Origin: Frisingicoccus sp902471845
Lineage (GTDB): Bacteria; Bacillota; Clostridia; Lachnospirales; Lachnospiraceae
Assembly (NCBI RefSeq): GCF_047030795.1
Contig: NZ_JBKYIC010000006.1
Reading direction: 5' to 3' (one strand)
DNA length: 64,000 nt
Below are positions 6,768 to 14,948 of this stretch, in pieces (the first letter of the stretch is position 1; every line of letters begins with the position of its first letter). The position numbers were made by a program, and so were the translations under genes. Under the pieces are notes generated by a model. That model saw only the letters and a list, made by a program, of their open reading frames with translations, had not been told where the DNA came from and ran no database searches.

Positions 6768-8594
6768 CTATTCTACCGTTACGGATTTCGCCAGGTTTCT
6801 TGGCTGATCCACATCACAGCCTTTGGCTACAGCCACATAATAAGCAAACAACTGCATCGGAATCGTTGCCATTAATCCGGTAAAGTTTTTATTTGTTTTC
6901 GGTATGTAGAATACATAGTCCGTATTCTTTTCAATGTCTTTATTATCTTCATTAGTCACAGCCAGTACAAAGGCTCCACGGGTTTTTACTTCTACAATAT
7001 TGCTGACAATCTTACCGTAAAGCTGCTCCTGGGTTACCAGAGCCACAACGAGAGTTCCGTCTTCAATCAGTGAGATCGTTCCATGCTTTAATTCACCGGC
7101 CGCATAAGCCTCCGAATGAACATAAGAAATCTCCTTCAGCTTTAAGGATGCCTCCAGCGCACTGGCATAGTCAATTCCCCGGCCCAGGAAAAATACGTCC
7201 TTCAAGCCGATATACTGGTTGGCAAGATACTGAATCTTTTCTTTATCCTGAAGCATCTGCTCAATTTTATCCGGCAGAGATTTCAGCTCCTGAAGCATTT
7301 CCAGATAATCACTTCTGGAAATCTTTTCACGAATCTTTCCAAAATGGAGGGCCAGCAGATAAAGTGCAGACAACTGGCTTGTATAGCCCTTTGTCGTTGC
7401 CACGGCAATTTCCGGTCCGGCCCATGTATATAAAACGTCATCCGCTTCTCTGGCTATGGAACTTCCGACCACATTAACAATGGCCAGAGTCCGGACACCA
7501 TGACGTTTTGCTTCCCGCATGGCCGCCAGAGTATCGGCTGTTTCACCGGACTGACTGATAATAATTGCCAGGGTATTGTCTTCGAGAATCGGATTCCGGT
7601 AACGGAATTCAGAAGCCAGGTCCACTTCCACAGGAATCCGGGACAATTCTTCAATGACATATTTTCCTGTCACACCGGCATGATAAGCAGAGCCACAGGC
7701 AATAATAAAGACTTTTTTCAAATCTTTAATCTGCTCATCGGTCATACGAAGCTCATGGATAAATACTTCATCTTCCTTTATGCGCGGGAAAATGGTATCC
7801 CTTACTGCCTTTGGCTGTTCATGGATTTCTTTCATCATGAAATGCTGGTAGCCGCCCTTTTCTGCCGCAGATACATCCCACTGAATTTCTGTTACTTCTT
7901 TTTCAATGATATCCAGATCCTGATTATAAACCGTCACATTATCCCGGGTCAGTTTAACAATCTCGCCATCTTCAAGAATATAGATTTTACGTGTATGTTT
8001 CAGTACGGCCGGAATATCAGAGGCAATATAGTTACCGTCTTCGGAAAGGCCAACAATGAGCGGACTGTCTTTTTTTACTGCAATAATCTCATCCGGATTG
8101 TCTTTATTAATGATTCCAAGGGCATAGGAACCTTCAATACGACTCATGACCTTCGACAATGTTTTTAATAAATCGCCATCAAAATAATAGTCCAGCATCA
8201 GCGTAACAACTTCCGTATCTGTCTCCGACTGGAATACATAGCCTTTAGCTAAAAGACGGTTTTTTAATTCCAGATAATTTTCAATGATACCATTATGAAC
8301 AACGGCAATCGTCTCGCTGGCATTTACATGGGGATGGGAATTCACATCGGAAGGTTCACCGTGAGTCGCCCACCGGGTATGGCCGATGCCCACTGTTCCC
8401 GCCAGATCTGTGCCGTCATGGGTCAACTCCCGCAAATCCTTAATCTTTCCCTTTGTTTTCACTGTCTGAATATTTTCACCATCAAAAACGGAAATGCCCG
8501 CCGAATCGTAACCTCTGTATTCAAGTTTTGCCAGGCCGTCCAAAAGAATCGGTGCTGCCTGGGCTTTACCAATATATCCAACAATGCCGCACAT
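6768..8594 (-). CDS. glmS: Glutamine--fructose-6-phosphate aminotransferase (isomerizing)
   Basis: GlmS makes glucosamine-6-phosphate from fructose-6-phosphate and glutamine, the first step towards UDP-GlcNAc and the cell wall. The 608-residue length is normal. Cys2 in MCGIVGYIG is the N-terminal glutaminase nucleophile. GHTRWATHG (about 74-82) belongs to the same domain. Two SIS sugar-isomerase domains follow, seen in ACGSAYHAG (about 301) and SQSGETADT (about 350), and the protein ends with the usual RNLAKSVTVE tail. Only 83 bp separate it from topB, and no glmS ribozyme core is visible, so the common Firmicute control by self-cleavage appears absent here. Confidence 0.97.
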   Translation of the reverse strand: MCGIVGYIGKAQAAPILLDGLAKLEYRGYDSAGISVFDGENIQTVKTKGKIKDLRELTHDGTDLAGTVGIGHTRWATHGEPSDVNSHPHVNASETIAVVHNGIIENYLELKNRLLAKGYVFQSETDTEVVTLMLDYYFDGDLLKTLSKVMSRIEGSYALGIINKDNPDEIIAVKKDSPLIVGLSEDGNYIASDIPAVLKHTRKIYILEDGEIVKLTRDNVTVYNQDLDIIEKEVTEIQWDVSAAEKGGYQHFMMKEIHEQPKAVRDTIFPRIKEDEVFIHELRMTDEQIKDLKKVFIIACGSAYHAGVTGKYVIEELSRIPVEVDLASEFRYRNPILEDNTLAIIISQSGETADTLAAMREAKRHGVRTLAIVNVVGSSIAREADDVLYTWAGPEIAVATTKGYTSQLSALYLLALHFGKIREKISRSDYLEMLQELKSLPDKIEQMLQDKEKIQYLANQYIGLKDVFFLGRGIDYASALEASLKLKEISYVHSEAYAAGELKHGTISLIEDGTLVVALVTQEQLYGKIVSNIVEVKTRGAFVLAVTNEDNKDIEKNTDYVFYIPKTNKNFTGLMATIPMQLFAYYVAVAKGCDVDQPRNLAKSVTVE

Positions 8595-8635
8595 AGTCTA
8601 CCTCCATATTATATATTGATTCACTAAATACCCTC

Positions 8636-8664
8636 ATTTTAACACTCTGTAATTACAAAGTCTA
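8636..8664 (-). promoter_or_regulatory. Promoter candidate for glmS
   Basis: TAGACT and TAAAAT on the minus strand, 17 nt apart, lie between the topB stop and the glmS start. The -35 match is only moderate. No terminator for topB is visible in the same gap. Confidence 0.4.
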
Positions 8665-8677
8665 TATTTTTTCATTT

Positions 8678-10693
8678 TTATGTATAGTTCTTGGAAATTG
8701 CTTCATACTTCTCCCGGAGCATCCACTGGTTATTCAGCCGTTTTACGTACTCCGTACGCACAGTCACAAAATGATCCAGCTTTTCCATATATTCCTCCGG
8801 TGTGATGGTGCCTTCCGCCACATAATTAAGACCCTTTTCCCAACTGGCCGTCAGTTCCGGGTTCAAAAGTGCCCGCAGCGAACTGTCTACCACATCATAC
8901 ACCATCTCTCCAAGTTTTGTCGGCGTAATGATCTGAGTCTTTTTATTCAAAGCCAGATATTTAATCGTCACCAGCTTCTTTAATATCTCTGCCCGGGTCG
9001 CACTTGTTCCAATACCACTGCCCTTGATCATGGCCCGCAGTTCCTCATCCTCAATGAGCTGACCCGCATTTTCCATGGCAAGAATCATGCTTCCCGAATT
9101 ATAGCGCTTCGGCGGGGTCGTTTCACCCTCTTTTATATATAATTCCTTCATTGGAAGAGAAATGCCTTTTTTCAATGTTTTCAAAAGTTCCAGAAAGCCC
9201 AGGTCGATTTTTTCGTTCTCTTCTATAGAATTATCTGCCGGCTTTCCGGTCACTCCCCTGTCCGATGATTTATCCGACGGCCTTCCGGCCACTTTCAAAT
9301 ATCCTTCAGAAAGAAGCACTTTGAAGCTGGCAAAAAACCGCTCCTTATCCTTGCCCGCAACCAGACTGACTTTCTGATATTCAGCCGCCGGATAAAAAAT
9401 ACTTAAGAATCGTTTTGCAATGACCGTATATACACTAAATCCTGTCCTGCTGACAGATTTTAAGGCGCCAAGGCCCTGTCCTGTCGGTACAATGGCATAA
9501 TGGTCCGTAATCTGTTTATCATTCACATACCGGGTCTTTGCGATATTTTTGTAACTTCCCATCTCCAGAACTTCGGCGGCAAAATCAGACACAGGCTGAA
9601 AATTACGCAGACCGCTGATATTTTTATAAATTTCTTTGGCAACCGCTGTGGAAAGGACACGAGCATCCGTTCTCGGATAAGTCACCAGCTTCTTTTCATA
9701 AAGTTCCTGGACGACCTTCAGCGTCTCATCCGGACTTAACTTAAAGAGCCGGGAACATTCATTTTGAAGCTCCGCCAGATTAAATAATAAAGGCGGATTT
9801 TTTTTCTCCTTTTTCTTTGTCAGCTCTTCAATTGTCATGGCCCGCGGCAGCTCCGTTTCCAGCATGGCAATAAGTGCTTTTGCATCCTCTTCTTTTTTGA
9901 AACCATTTTCTTTATAGAGCGCCGGTGTTCCAAAATATCTGGAACCTTCCACAGCCCGCCACTCCGCTTCAATCTCTCGTCCCTGAACTTCCAGTTTAGC
10001 CAACACCCGGTAAAATGGCGTTTTAACAAAAGCCCGAATCTCCCGTTCTCTTCGAACGACCATTCCAAGAACACAGGTCATTACCCGTCCTACCGAAAGT
10101 ACTGTCCGCTTTGATTTCATAAAACTTGAAATGGATGGCCCATACTTCAAAGTAAGCAGCCGTGAAAAATTAATCCCCATGAGATAATCTTCCTTGGCAC
10201 GCAGATAAGCGGAAGCCGCCAGATTATCGTAGGCCGAAATGTCCTTTGCTTCCCGGATGCCACGCATAATCTCTTCCTCGGTCTGAGAGTCGATCCAAAC
10301 CCGCTTTTTCGTCTTTCCTTTCACTCCTGCCATCTGATCCACCAGACGGTAGATGTACTCACCTTCCCGTCCCGAGTCAGTGCAGACATAAATCGTATCC
10401 ACATCCGGCCGGTTTAACAGATGACTGACAATATCAAATTGTTTTTTTACTGAGTCAATAACCTCGTATTTAAACTCTTTTGGAATAAAGGGCAACGTGT
10501 CCAGTGACCAGCGCCGCAGCGCCGGGTCATAAGCCTCCGGATAACTCATCGTCACCAGATGACCTACACACCAGGTTACCACCGAATCTGCCGATTCCAT
10601 GTAGCCGTCATAACTTTTGCCTTTAATATTTAATGCCTTGGCAAACTCTCTGGCCACGCTCGGTTTTTCCGCAATATATAATGATTTTGACAT
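8678..10693 (-). CDS. topB: DNA topoisomerase III (type IA)
   Basis: A type IA topoisomerase that relaxes negative supercoils and unlinks single-stranded DNA junctions. The Toprim domain occupies the N-terminus, with the acidic cluster CTDSGREGE (about 104-112). The catalytic Tyr is Y339 in VTYPRTDARVLS. At 671 residues it covers the core fold but ends shortly after the last core helices, with no C-terminal Cys-rich zinc fingers, so it is somewhat shorter than the Bacillus TopB. No plasmid or integrative-element genes are adjacent, which favours the chromosomal housekeeping copy. The ATG is preceded by AAGGAG. Confidence 0.95.
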   Translation of the reverse strand: MSKSLYIAEKPSVAREFAKALNIKGKSYDGYMESADSVVTWCVGHLVTMSYPEAYDPALRRWSLDTLPFIPKEFKYEVIDSVKKQFDIVSHLLNRPDVDTIYVCTDSGREGEYIYRLVDQMAGVKGKTKKRVWIDSQTEEEIMRGIREAKDISAYDNLAASAYLRAKEDYLMGINFSRLLTLKYGPSISSFMKSKRTVLSVGRVMTCVLGMVVRREREIRAFVKTPFYRVLAKLEVQGREIEAEWRAVEGSRYFGTPALYKENGFKKEEDAKALIAMLETELPRAMTIEELTKKKEKKNPPLLFNLAELQNECSRLFKLSPDETLKVVQELYEKKLVTYPRTDARVLSTAVAKEIYKNISGLRNFQPVSDFAAEVLEMGSYKNIAKTRYVNDKQITDHYAIVPTGQGLGALKSVSRTGFSVYTVIAKRFLSIFYPAAEYQKVSLVAGKDKERFFASFKVLLSEGYLKVAGRPSDKSSDRGVTGKPADNSIEENEKIDLGFLELLKTLKKGISLPMKELYIKEGETTPPKRYNSGSMILAMENAGQLIEDEELRAMIKGSGIGTSATRAEILKKLVTIKYLALNKKTQIITPTKLGEMVYDVVDSSLRALLNPELTASWEKGLNYVAEGTITPEEYMEKLDHFVTVRTEYVKRLNNQWMLREKYEAISKNYT

Positions 10694-10815
10694 AAATTCT
10701 CCTTAAAAATATTTCGAAGCTGTTCACAGTATACCATGTCAGCTAAGCTCATATTATACCATGATTTCAAGCAACACGAAAGTCTGACTTTTTTCTGTAC
10801 CGACAAAACAAAAGA

Positions 10816-10824
10816 TGGTATACT
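10816..10824 (+). promoter_or_regulatory. Extended -10 promoter for the LUD gene
   Basis: TGG followed by TATACT on the plus strand forms an extended -10 box about 30 nt before the LUD start codon. The -35 region is poor. It is divergent from topB. Confidence 0.5.
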
Positions 10825-10854
10825 ATTATCAAAAATAGAACGGAGTGTGATCTG

Positions 10855-11490
10855 ATGAACCCAAAGAAGAAATTTTATGAAACTGCTGCGGAAACTCTGA
10901 TTAAAAATCTGGATAAGCGCGGTATGGAAGCCTACTATGTGGATAATGGCGAAGAAGCTCTGAAAATGGCTCTGCGTTTTGTAACACCTGGTTCCAGCGT
11001 ATCCTGGGGCGGCTCCATGTCTATTAATGAAATCGGCCTGATTCCCGCATTAAAAGCCTCCGACTGTGTCGTTCTGGACCGCACAGTGCCAAAGACGGAT
11101 GAAGAGAAAAAAGAATTTTTCAGCAAAGTTGCTGTCTGTGATTACTATTTTATGAGTACCAATGCTCTGACTATGGACGGTGAACTGGTCAATATCGACG
11201 GCAACGGCAACCGGGTAGCCTCCCTCATTTTCGGACCATCGAACGTCATTATCATCGCCGGTATGAACAAGGTGGCAGATAACGTTGACGCAGCCATTGC
11301 CCGGGCCCGCAACACCGCAGCCCCGATGAATACCATCCGCCTGGATAAAAACACACCATGTACTCAGGTTGGACGCTGCTGCAACTGCATGAGTCCGGAC
11401 TGTATCTGTAATCAATTCGTCGTTACACGCCGCAGCGCTCCGGCCGGAAGAATCAAAATTATTCTTGTCGGCGAAGAACTGGGTTATTAA
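10855..11490 (+). CDS. LUD-domain protein (lactate utilization-like)
   Basis: A 211-residue stand-alone LUD-domain protein, the fold seen in LutC and the C-terminus of LutB. Glycine-rich WGGSMSINEIG (about residues 51-61) and IDGNGNRVA (about 114-122) are typical of this domain. The C-terminal part carries a Cys cluster, PCTQVGRCCNCMSPDCIC (about 168-185), with six Cys. This resembles the unlinked YkgG/DUF162 proteins common in Clostridia, where function is not established. LutA and LutB partners are not nearby, so a lactate role should not be assumed. It is monocistronic, between its own promoter and a strong terminator. Confidence 0.8.
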   Translation: MNPKKKFYETAAETLIKNLDKRGMEAYYVDNGEEALKMALRFVTPGSSVSWGGSMSINEIGLIPALKASDCVVLDRTVPKTDEEKKEFFSKVAVCDYYFMSTNALTMDGELVNIDGNGNRVASLIFGPSNVIIIAGMNKVADNVDAAIARARNTAAPMNTIRLDKNTPCTQVGRCCNCMSPDCICNQFVVTRRSAPAGRIKIILVGEELGY

Positions 11491-11495
11491 AAACT

Positions 11496-11553
11496 ACCCG
11501 CCATATTCTTTCATAAAGCTTGAAACGCTTTTTTCAGAATATGGCGGGTTTTT
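11496..11553 (+). terminator. Bidirectional rho-independent terminator
   Basis: A 14-bp perfect stem (ACCCGCCATATTCT at 11496-11509, AGAATATGGCGGGT at 11536-11549), with a T tract on the plus strand and another on the minus strand. It separates the convergent LUD and MarR-GNAT genes. An inner stem AAGC/GCTT shortens the loop. Confidence 0.9.
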
Positions 11554-11598
11554 ATCAGGCTTTCTTTCGGAATATGCCTGTTCATTTTTTCAAAAATT

Positions 11599-12516
11599 TT
11601 AAAGATCCAATTCCCATTTTTCTTCAAGAACCGGAACACCCCAGTCTTCGTTTTTGCTTGTTTGGGTTATTTCAAACCCGGCATTTTTATACAATACCCT
11701 GGCTGTTTCCTGGGCGCTGACGGTCCACAGAAAAACATGTTTATAGTTTTTCTCCCGGCAGAAATTCAAAGCCATATCCATCAATTTGTGACCGGCTCCC
11801 AATCCACGCAGTTCGGGTTCCAGGAAAAAGTAACGAAACTGGGCTGTATCGTCCTGGGTATGAGTAATCGCCACACATCCGGCAGGATTTCCGTTAAACT
11901 CCAGAATATACATGCAGTCTTTTTCCGGATTAAATTTTTCAATCAATGCCATCACACCTTCAACGAGATATTTTTTCCATATTTCTGATGTAAAATGACG
12001 TTCCGATTCATATAAAGATAACTGCCTGTCAATGACATACTCGACATCGTCCTCTCTATAAGGACGAATTTCAATATTTGATGTGGCCACAGTCAGATAT
12101 TTCTTAATCGTCCTCATGGCTTCCCATATTTTTTTCTGTTGTTCATCATCCAGTTTTGTGAGGAGCTCTCCAATCTGCTTATTTGAACGGTTATTTAACT
12201 CATGGAAAAGGCCCATCCCTTCTTCCGTCAAATGAATCTCCATATGACGGTTGTCCGTCGGACTTGGATGTCTGGTCAGCAGTCCATTTTTCTCAAATTT
12301 CGTTATCATACGGCTCATATAACTCCGGTCAACTTTTAAGGCTGAACATAGCTGATTGGCCGTACACCGCTCTGTCTTACTGATTTCAAACAATACCCTT
12401 GCCTCTGTCAGGGAATAGCCCGAATCTAAAATATGCTGATCCAGTAATCCTAAAATATTCGTATAAAACCGATTAAAGCCCCGTATCTCTGTAATTAAAT
12501 CAATTTTCTCTTCCAT
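11599..12516 (-). CDS. MarR-family regulator fused to GNAT acetyltransferase
   Basis: A 305-residue two-domain protein. Residues 1-145 form a MarR winged helix: CTANQLCSALKVDRSYMSRMITKFEKNGLL is the recognition region and DNRHMEIHLTEEG the wing. Residues 150-305 form a GNAT acetyltransferase, with the acetyl-CoA motif LEPELRGLGAGHKLMD (about 233-248) and the C-terminal LYKNAGFE. Such fusions are known, and the MarR part is thought to regulate genes linked to the acetylated small molecule. It lies directly downstream of the MATE gene but has its own consensus promoter with inverted repeats, suggesting autorepression. The substrate is unknown. Confidence 0.9.
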   Translation of the reverse strand: MEEKIDLITEIRGFNRFYTNILGLLDQHILDSGYSLTEARVLFEISKTERCTANQLCSALKVDRSYMSRMITKFEKNGLLTRHPSPTDNRHMEIHLTEEGMGLFHELNNRSNKQIGELLTKLDDEQQKKIWEAMRTIKKYLTVATSNIEIRPYREDDVEYVIDRQLSLYESERHFTSEIWKKYLVEGVMALIEKFNPEKDCMYILEFNGNPAGCVAITHTQDDTAQFRYFFLEPELRGLGAGHKLMDMALNFCREKNYKHVFLWTVSAQETARVLYKNAGFEITQTSKNEDWGVPVLEEKWELDL

Positions 12517-12586
12517 CCACTAATCCCTCTTTCAAAAATATGTTGTATTTGTCCTCAATTATACACAAATTAGTGGATTTAGTCAA
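12515..12586 (-). promoter_or_regulatory. Promoter and inverted-repeat operators of the MarR-GNAT gene
   Basis: TTGACT (12581-12586) and TATAAT (12558-12563) on the minus strand are 17 nt apart, a near-perfect sigma-A promoter. ATTTGT (12547-12552) and ACAAAT (12565-12570) form an inverted repeat around the -10 box. A second pair, ATCCACTAAT (12515-12524) and ATTAGTGGAT (12569-12578), forms a 10-bp perfect inverted repeat about five helical turns apart; one arm abuts the start codon and the other sits in the promoter spacer. Because one arm is untranscribed, this is more likely a protein site than an RNA hairpin. Confidence 0.6.
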
Positions 12587-12608
12587 CTATTATTAATCAA
12601 TTTCTTAC

Positions 12609-13982
12609 CTAAAATCCTTTTTTCTTCCACTGACGGAACTCACTCACTGCCAGAGTAAGTGCAAGAATAAAAACCAGTGTATCGGTTACCGGCGCCGCCA
12701 TCAACGCACCATCCAAACCAAATTTCCCGGATAAGATCAGAGATAACGGAATCATCAGCACGGCCTGGCGGACCAGAGAGATGATGAGCGCCCTCGACGG
12801 CTTCCCAATCCCCTGAAAAAATGAGGCCGTTGTCATATGAAGACCATAGAGGAAAAATGCCAGCATATAAATTCGGAAGCAGTGAGCCGCACATTCCGTA
12901 TATAAAGGATTCCCTGATACGAAAAGTCCGGCGATCTGTCCTGGCATCAGCTGATAAACAATAAACCACAGCGCTGAAATAATAATCGCAACTCCCGCAG
13001 CTGTCTTATAGGTTTTTCGTACCCGGTCATAGTGCTTCGCTCCGAAATTATAGCCATTAATCGGCTGAGTAGCCGATGAAACACCGACAAACATGGCATG
13101 GGCAATCTGATAGACCTTCATCATCATCCCGTAAACAGACAGAGCAATATCGCTGCCATAGATGCTTTGCGCTCCGTGAATCGTCATCAGATTGTTCATA
13201 ATAATCTGCACAGCTGCTGTCATGATCTGGGTAATCAGACTCGGAAAGCCCAGAGATAATATTTTCCCTGCCAATGGTCCTGTCAGCTTCAGCGCATCTT
13301 TTCGTATATGTACAGTTTTCAACTTTCTCAGATAGGCAAAACAAAGACTTCCGGAAACAATCTGGCCAATGACCGTAGCCAATCCGGCGCCAAATACACC
13401 CAGATGACATGGAAAGATAAACAGCCAGTCCAGCACAATATTGATGACTGCCCCCGCCATCATACATTTCATTGTGTACTGTGGATTACCATCGGCACGG
13501 ATAATCGCCGTCAGTGATGTACACAGCATTAAAAACGGCAGTCCCCAGGCAATGGTCCGGGTATACATCAGAGAATCCCGAAAAGCCGTCTCTGTTGCTC
13601 CAAAGAGCTGAACAATTCCCGGTGCAAACAGGCTGCAGACAAGCCATAGCGCCGCACCGCAAAGTACAAGCATGGTTACAGCATGGCTGGCAATCTTATC
13701 TGCCGTTTCCTGTTCTTTCCGCCCAAGACATAAACTGATATTGGCGGCACCGCCGTCCCCGATCAAAAGTCCTAAAGCCGTGGCAATGATCGTCAGTGGA
13801 AAGGCCACATTCGTTGCTGCCATCCCTGTAATTCCGACTCCCTGGCCGACAAACATCTGGTCAACAATATTGTAGAGATAATTCACCATCAGCGTCAGAG
13901 CTGTCGGCACAGAATATTTAAAAATCAACCGACTGATTGGCTCCGTTTCCAACGGATTTTGATTTTCTTTTAATTGTTCCAT
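12609..13982 (-). CDS. MATE-family transporter under FMN riboswitch control
   Basis: A 457-residue multidrug and toxic compound extrusion protein with about twelve membrane helices in two six-helix halves. The N-terminal segment ISRLIFKYSVPTALTLMVNYLYNIVDQ is cut from the usual MATE start, and the internal duplication resumes near KILSLGFPSLITQIM (about 240). Family members are Na+- or H+-coupled antiporters. The leader carries an FMN riboswitch, so the physiological substrate may be a flavin or flavin-related compound; import is possible as well as export. The ribosome-binding site GGGGAGG precedes the ATG. The flavin link is inference from regulation, not from transporter residues. Confidence 0.92.
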   Translation of the reverse strand: MEQLKENQNPLETEPISRLIFKYSVPTALTLMVNYLYNIVDQMFVGQGVGITGMAATNVAFPLTIIATALGLLIGDGGAANISLCLGRKEQETADKIASHAVTMLVLCGAALWLVCSLFAPGIVQLFGATETAFRDSLMYTRTIAWGLPFLMLCTSLTAIIRADGNPQYTMKCMMAGAVINIVLDWLFIFPCHLGVFGAGLATVIGQIVSGSLCFAYLRKLKTVHIRKDALKLTGPLAGKILSLGFPSLITQIMTAAVQIIMNNLMTIHGAQSIYGSDIALSVYGMMMKVYQIAHAMFVGVSSATQPINGYNFGAKHYDRVRKTYKTAAGVAIIISALWFIVYQLMPGQIAGLFVSGNPLYTECAAHCFRIYMLAFFLYGLHMTTASFFQGIGKPSRALIISLVRQAVLMIPLSLILSGKFGLDGALMAAPVTDTLVFILALTLAVSEFRQWKKKGF

Positions 13983-14054
13983 AAGGATTTCCTCCCCTCT
14001 CTCTTTCCTTGAAAAACGATTTTTAGGGATATAACCTCACAATCTTCTATATAC

Positions 14055-14101
14055 AAAAACACCCAGTAAAAAGCCTGAACACAGGTTTGATTACTGGATG
14101 T
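14055..14101 (-). terminator. Riboswitch-controlled terminator upstream of the MATE gene
   Basis: In the minus-strand RNA ACATCCAGTAA (14101-14091) pairs with TTACTGGGTGT (14069-14059), an 11-bp stem with one wobble pair, followed by five T. An inner hairpin CCTG/CAGG sits in the loop. The left arm can instead pair perfectly over 9 nt with TTACTGGAT at 14158-14150, which is the antiterminator. Confidence 0.88.
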
Positions 14102-14167
14102 AATGTTTATTTCTTTATCTGGTTTAGCCGCATAGAAACAGAAGATTATATCCAGTAATTATGATAC

Positions 14168-14275
14168 ATCTTCTTCTCCCGTCCAGACCAACTGTTGGCT
14201 CCGGAATCACACCGGATTGGCTTTTGCTCGCGGGCTTTACCGCCAGTAGAGAAATTCTCATTTCCGAAGAAAGAT
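14168..14275 (-). promoter_or_regulatory. FMN riboswitch (RFN element)
   Basis: The minus-strand RNA shows the conserved FMN aptamer landmarks in order: a P1 strand (ATCTTTCTTC), the CTGGCGGTAAAGCCCGCGAG block, CCGGTGTGATTCCGGAGCC, AGTTGGTCTGGACGGGAGAA, and the closing P1 strand GAAGAAGAT. The total length of 108 nt is normal. FMN binding should favour the downstream terminator and switch the MATE gene off when flavin is plentiful. The first stem (P2, GGAAATGAGAATTTCTC) differs from the usual GGGCAGGGTGAAATTCCC form but can still pair. Confidence 0.95.
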
Positions 14276-14287
14276 TATATTATTTTT

Positions 14288-14316
14288 ATAATACTACACT
14301 CAAAGGAAACTGTCAA
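14288..14316 (-). promoter_or_regulatory. Promoter of the FMN riboswitch transcript
   Basis: A consensus TTGACA (14311-14316) and TATTAT (14288-14293) on the minus strand lie 17 nt apart, just upstream of the aptamer. The -35 box overlaps the last codons of the flavodoxin-like gene, so the MATE unit is transcribed independently. Confidence 0.75.
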
Positions 14317-14933
14317 AGGATAAAGTTTGTTTTAATTTTTGCCTCGGTTTCCGGAATACTAATACCAGCATTTTTACCGGCTTCAATACATTTCAGCATC
14401 CATGCCATATTTTTCCCGAGGGTCCGCATTGTCTGAAGTCCTTCCAGATCCTTTTCCACATCCTCCGGACATGAACCGTGGACCATATTCCAATACTGGG
14501 AAGATACCACCGGCATCTGACTGATCGTAAAATACTTCTGAATAATATCCAGGGTCGCCGTCGTTCCAGCCCGGCGTGCGGAGGTCACAGCCGCTGCCGG
14601 TTTATGATGGAAACAGACTCCGGCATAAAACATCCGATCCAGAAAAGCGCTCAAAGCACCATTTAAAGACGCATAATAGACCGGAGAACCTACGATCAGT
14701 CCATCCGATTCCTGCATTTTTACAAGAGCTTCATTGACCGTATCATCAAACACACAGTGATTGCTGCTTCCGCCGCACTGACCGCAGGCGATGCAGCCAT
14801 GAATCGCACCCTTTCCAATCCAGAAAATTTCGCTGTCCACACCGTTGGCCTTTAAAGATGCTGCCACTTCTTCCAATGCACGATTCGTACATCCATGCTC
14901 ATGAGGACTTCCGTTAATCAACAATACTTTCAT
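14313..14933 (-). CDS. Flavodoxin-like NAD(P)H-dependent oxidoreductase
   Basis: A 206-residue flavoprotein of the NADPH-dependent FMN reductase/iron-sulfur flavoprotein superfamily. The N-terminus carries the FMN phosphate loop GSPHEHGCTN (about residues 8-17). A Cys cluster, HGCIACGQCGGSSNHC (about 45-60), resembles the Cys motif of iron-sulfur flavoproteins, with somewhat different spacing. VGSPVYYASLNGAL (about 81-94) is the second FMN-contact loop. It starts 15 bp after glyA stops, with a GGAAG ribosome-binding site, so it may be co-transcribed with glyA. Its position directly before an FMN riboswitch may reflect a shared flavin theme. The electron acceptor is unknown. Confidence 0.85.
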   Translation of the reverse strand: MKVLLINGSPHEHGCTNRALEEVAASLKANGVDSEIFWIGKGAIHGCIACGQCGGSSNHCVFDDTVNEALVKMQESDGLIVGSPVYYASLNGALSAFLDRMFYAGVCFHHKPAAAVTSARRAGTTATLDIIQKYFTISQMPVVSSQYWNMVHGSCPEDVEKDLEGLQTMRTLGKNMAWMLKCIEAGKNAGISIPETEAKIKTNFIL

Positions 14934-14948
14934 TTAAATCACTTCCAT

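Noticed and set aside
7500..8168. Plus-strand open frame of 222 codons opposite glmS
   Set aside because: Fully antisense to glmS, no ribosome-binding site and no recognisable protein.
8595..8677. glmS ribozyme upstream of glmS
   Set aside because: The gap is too short, and the conserved ribozyme core was not seen.
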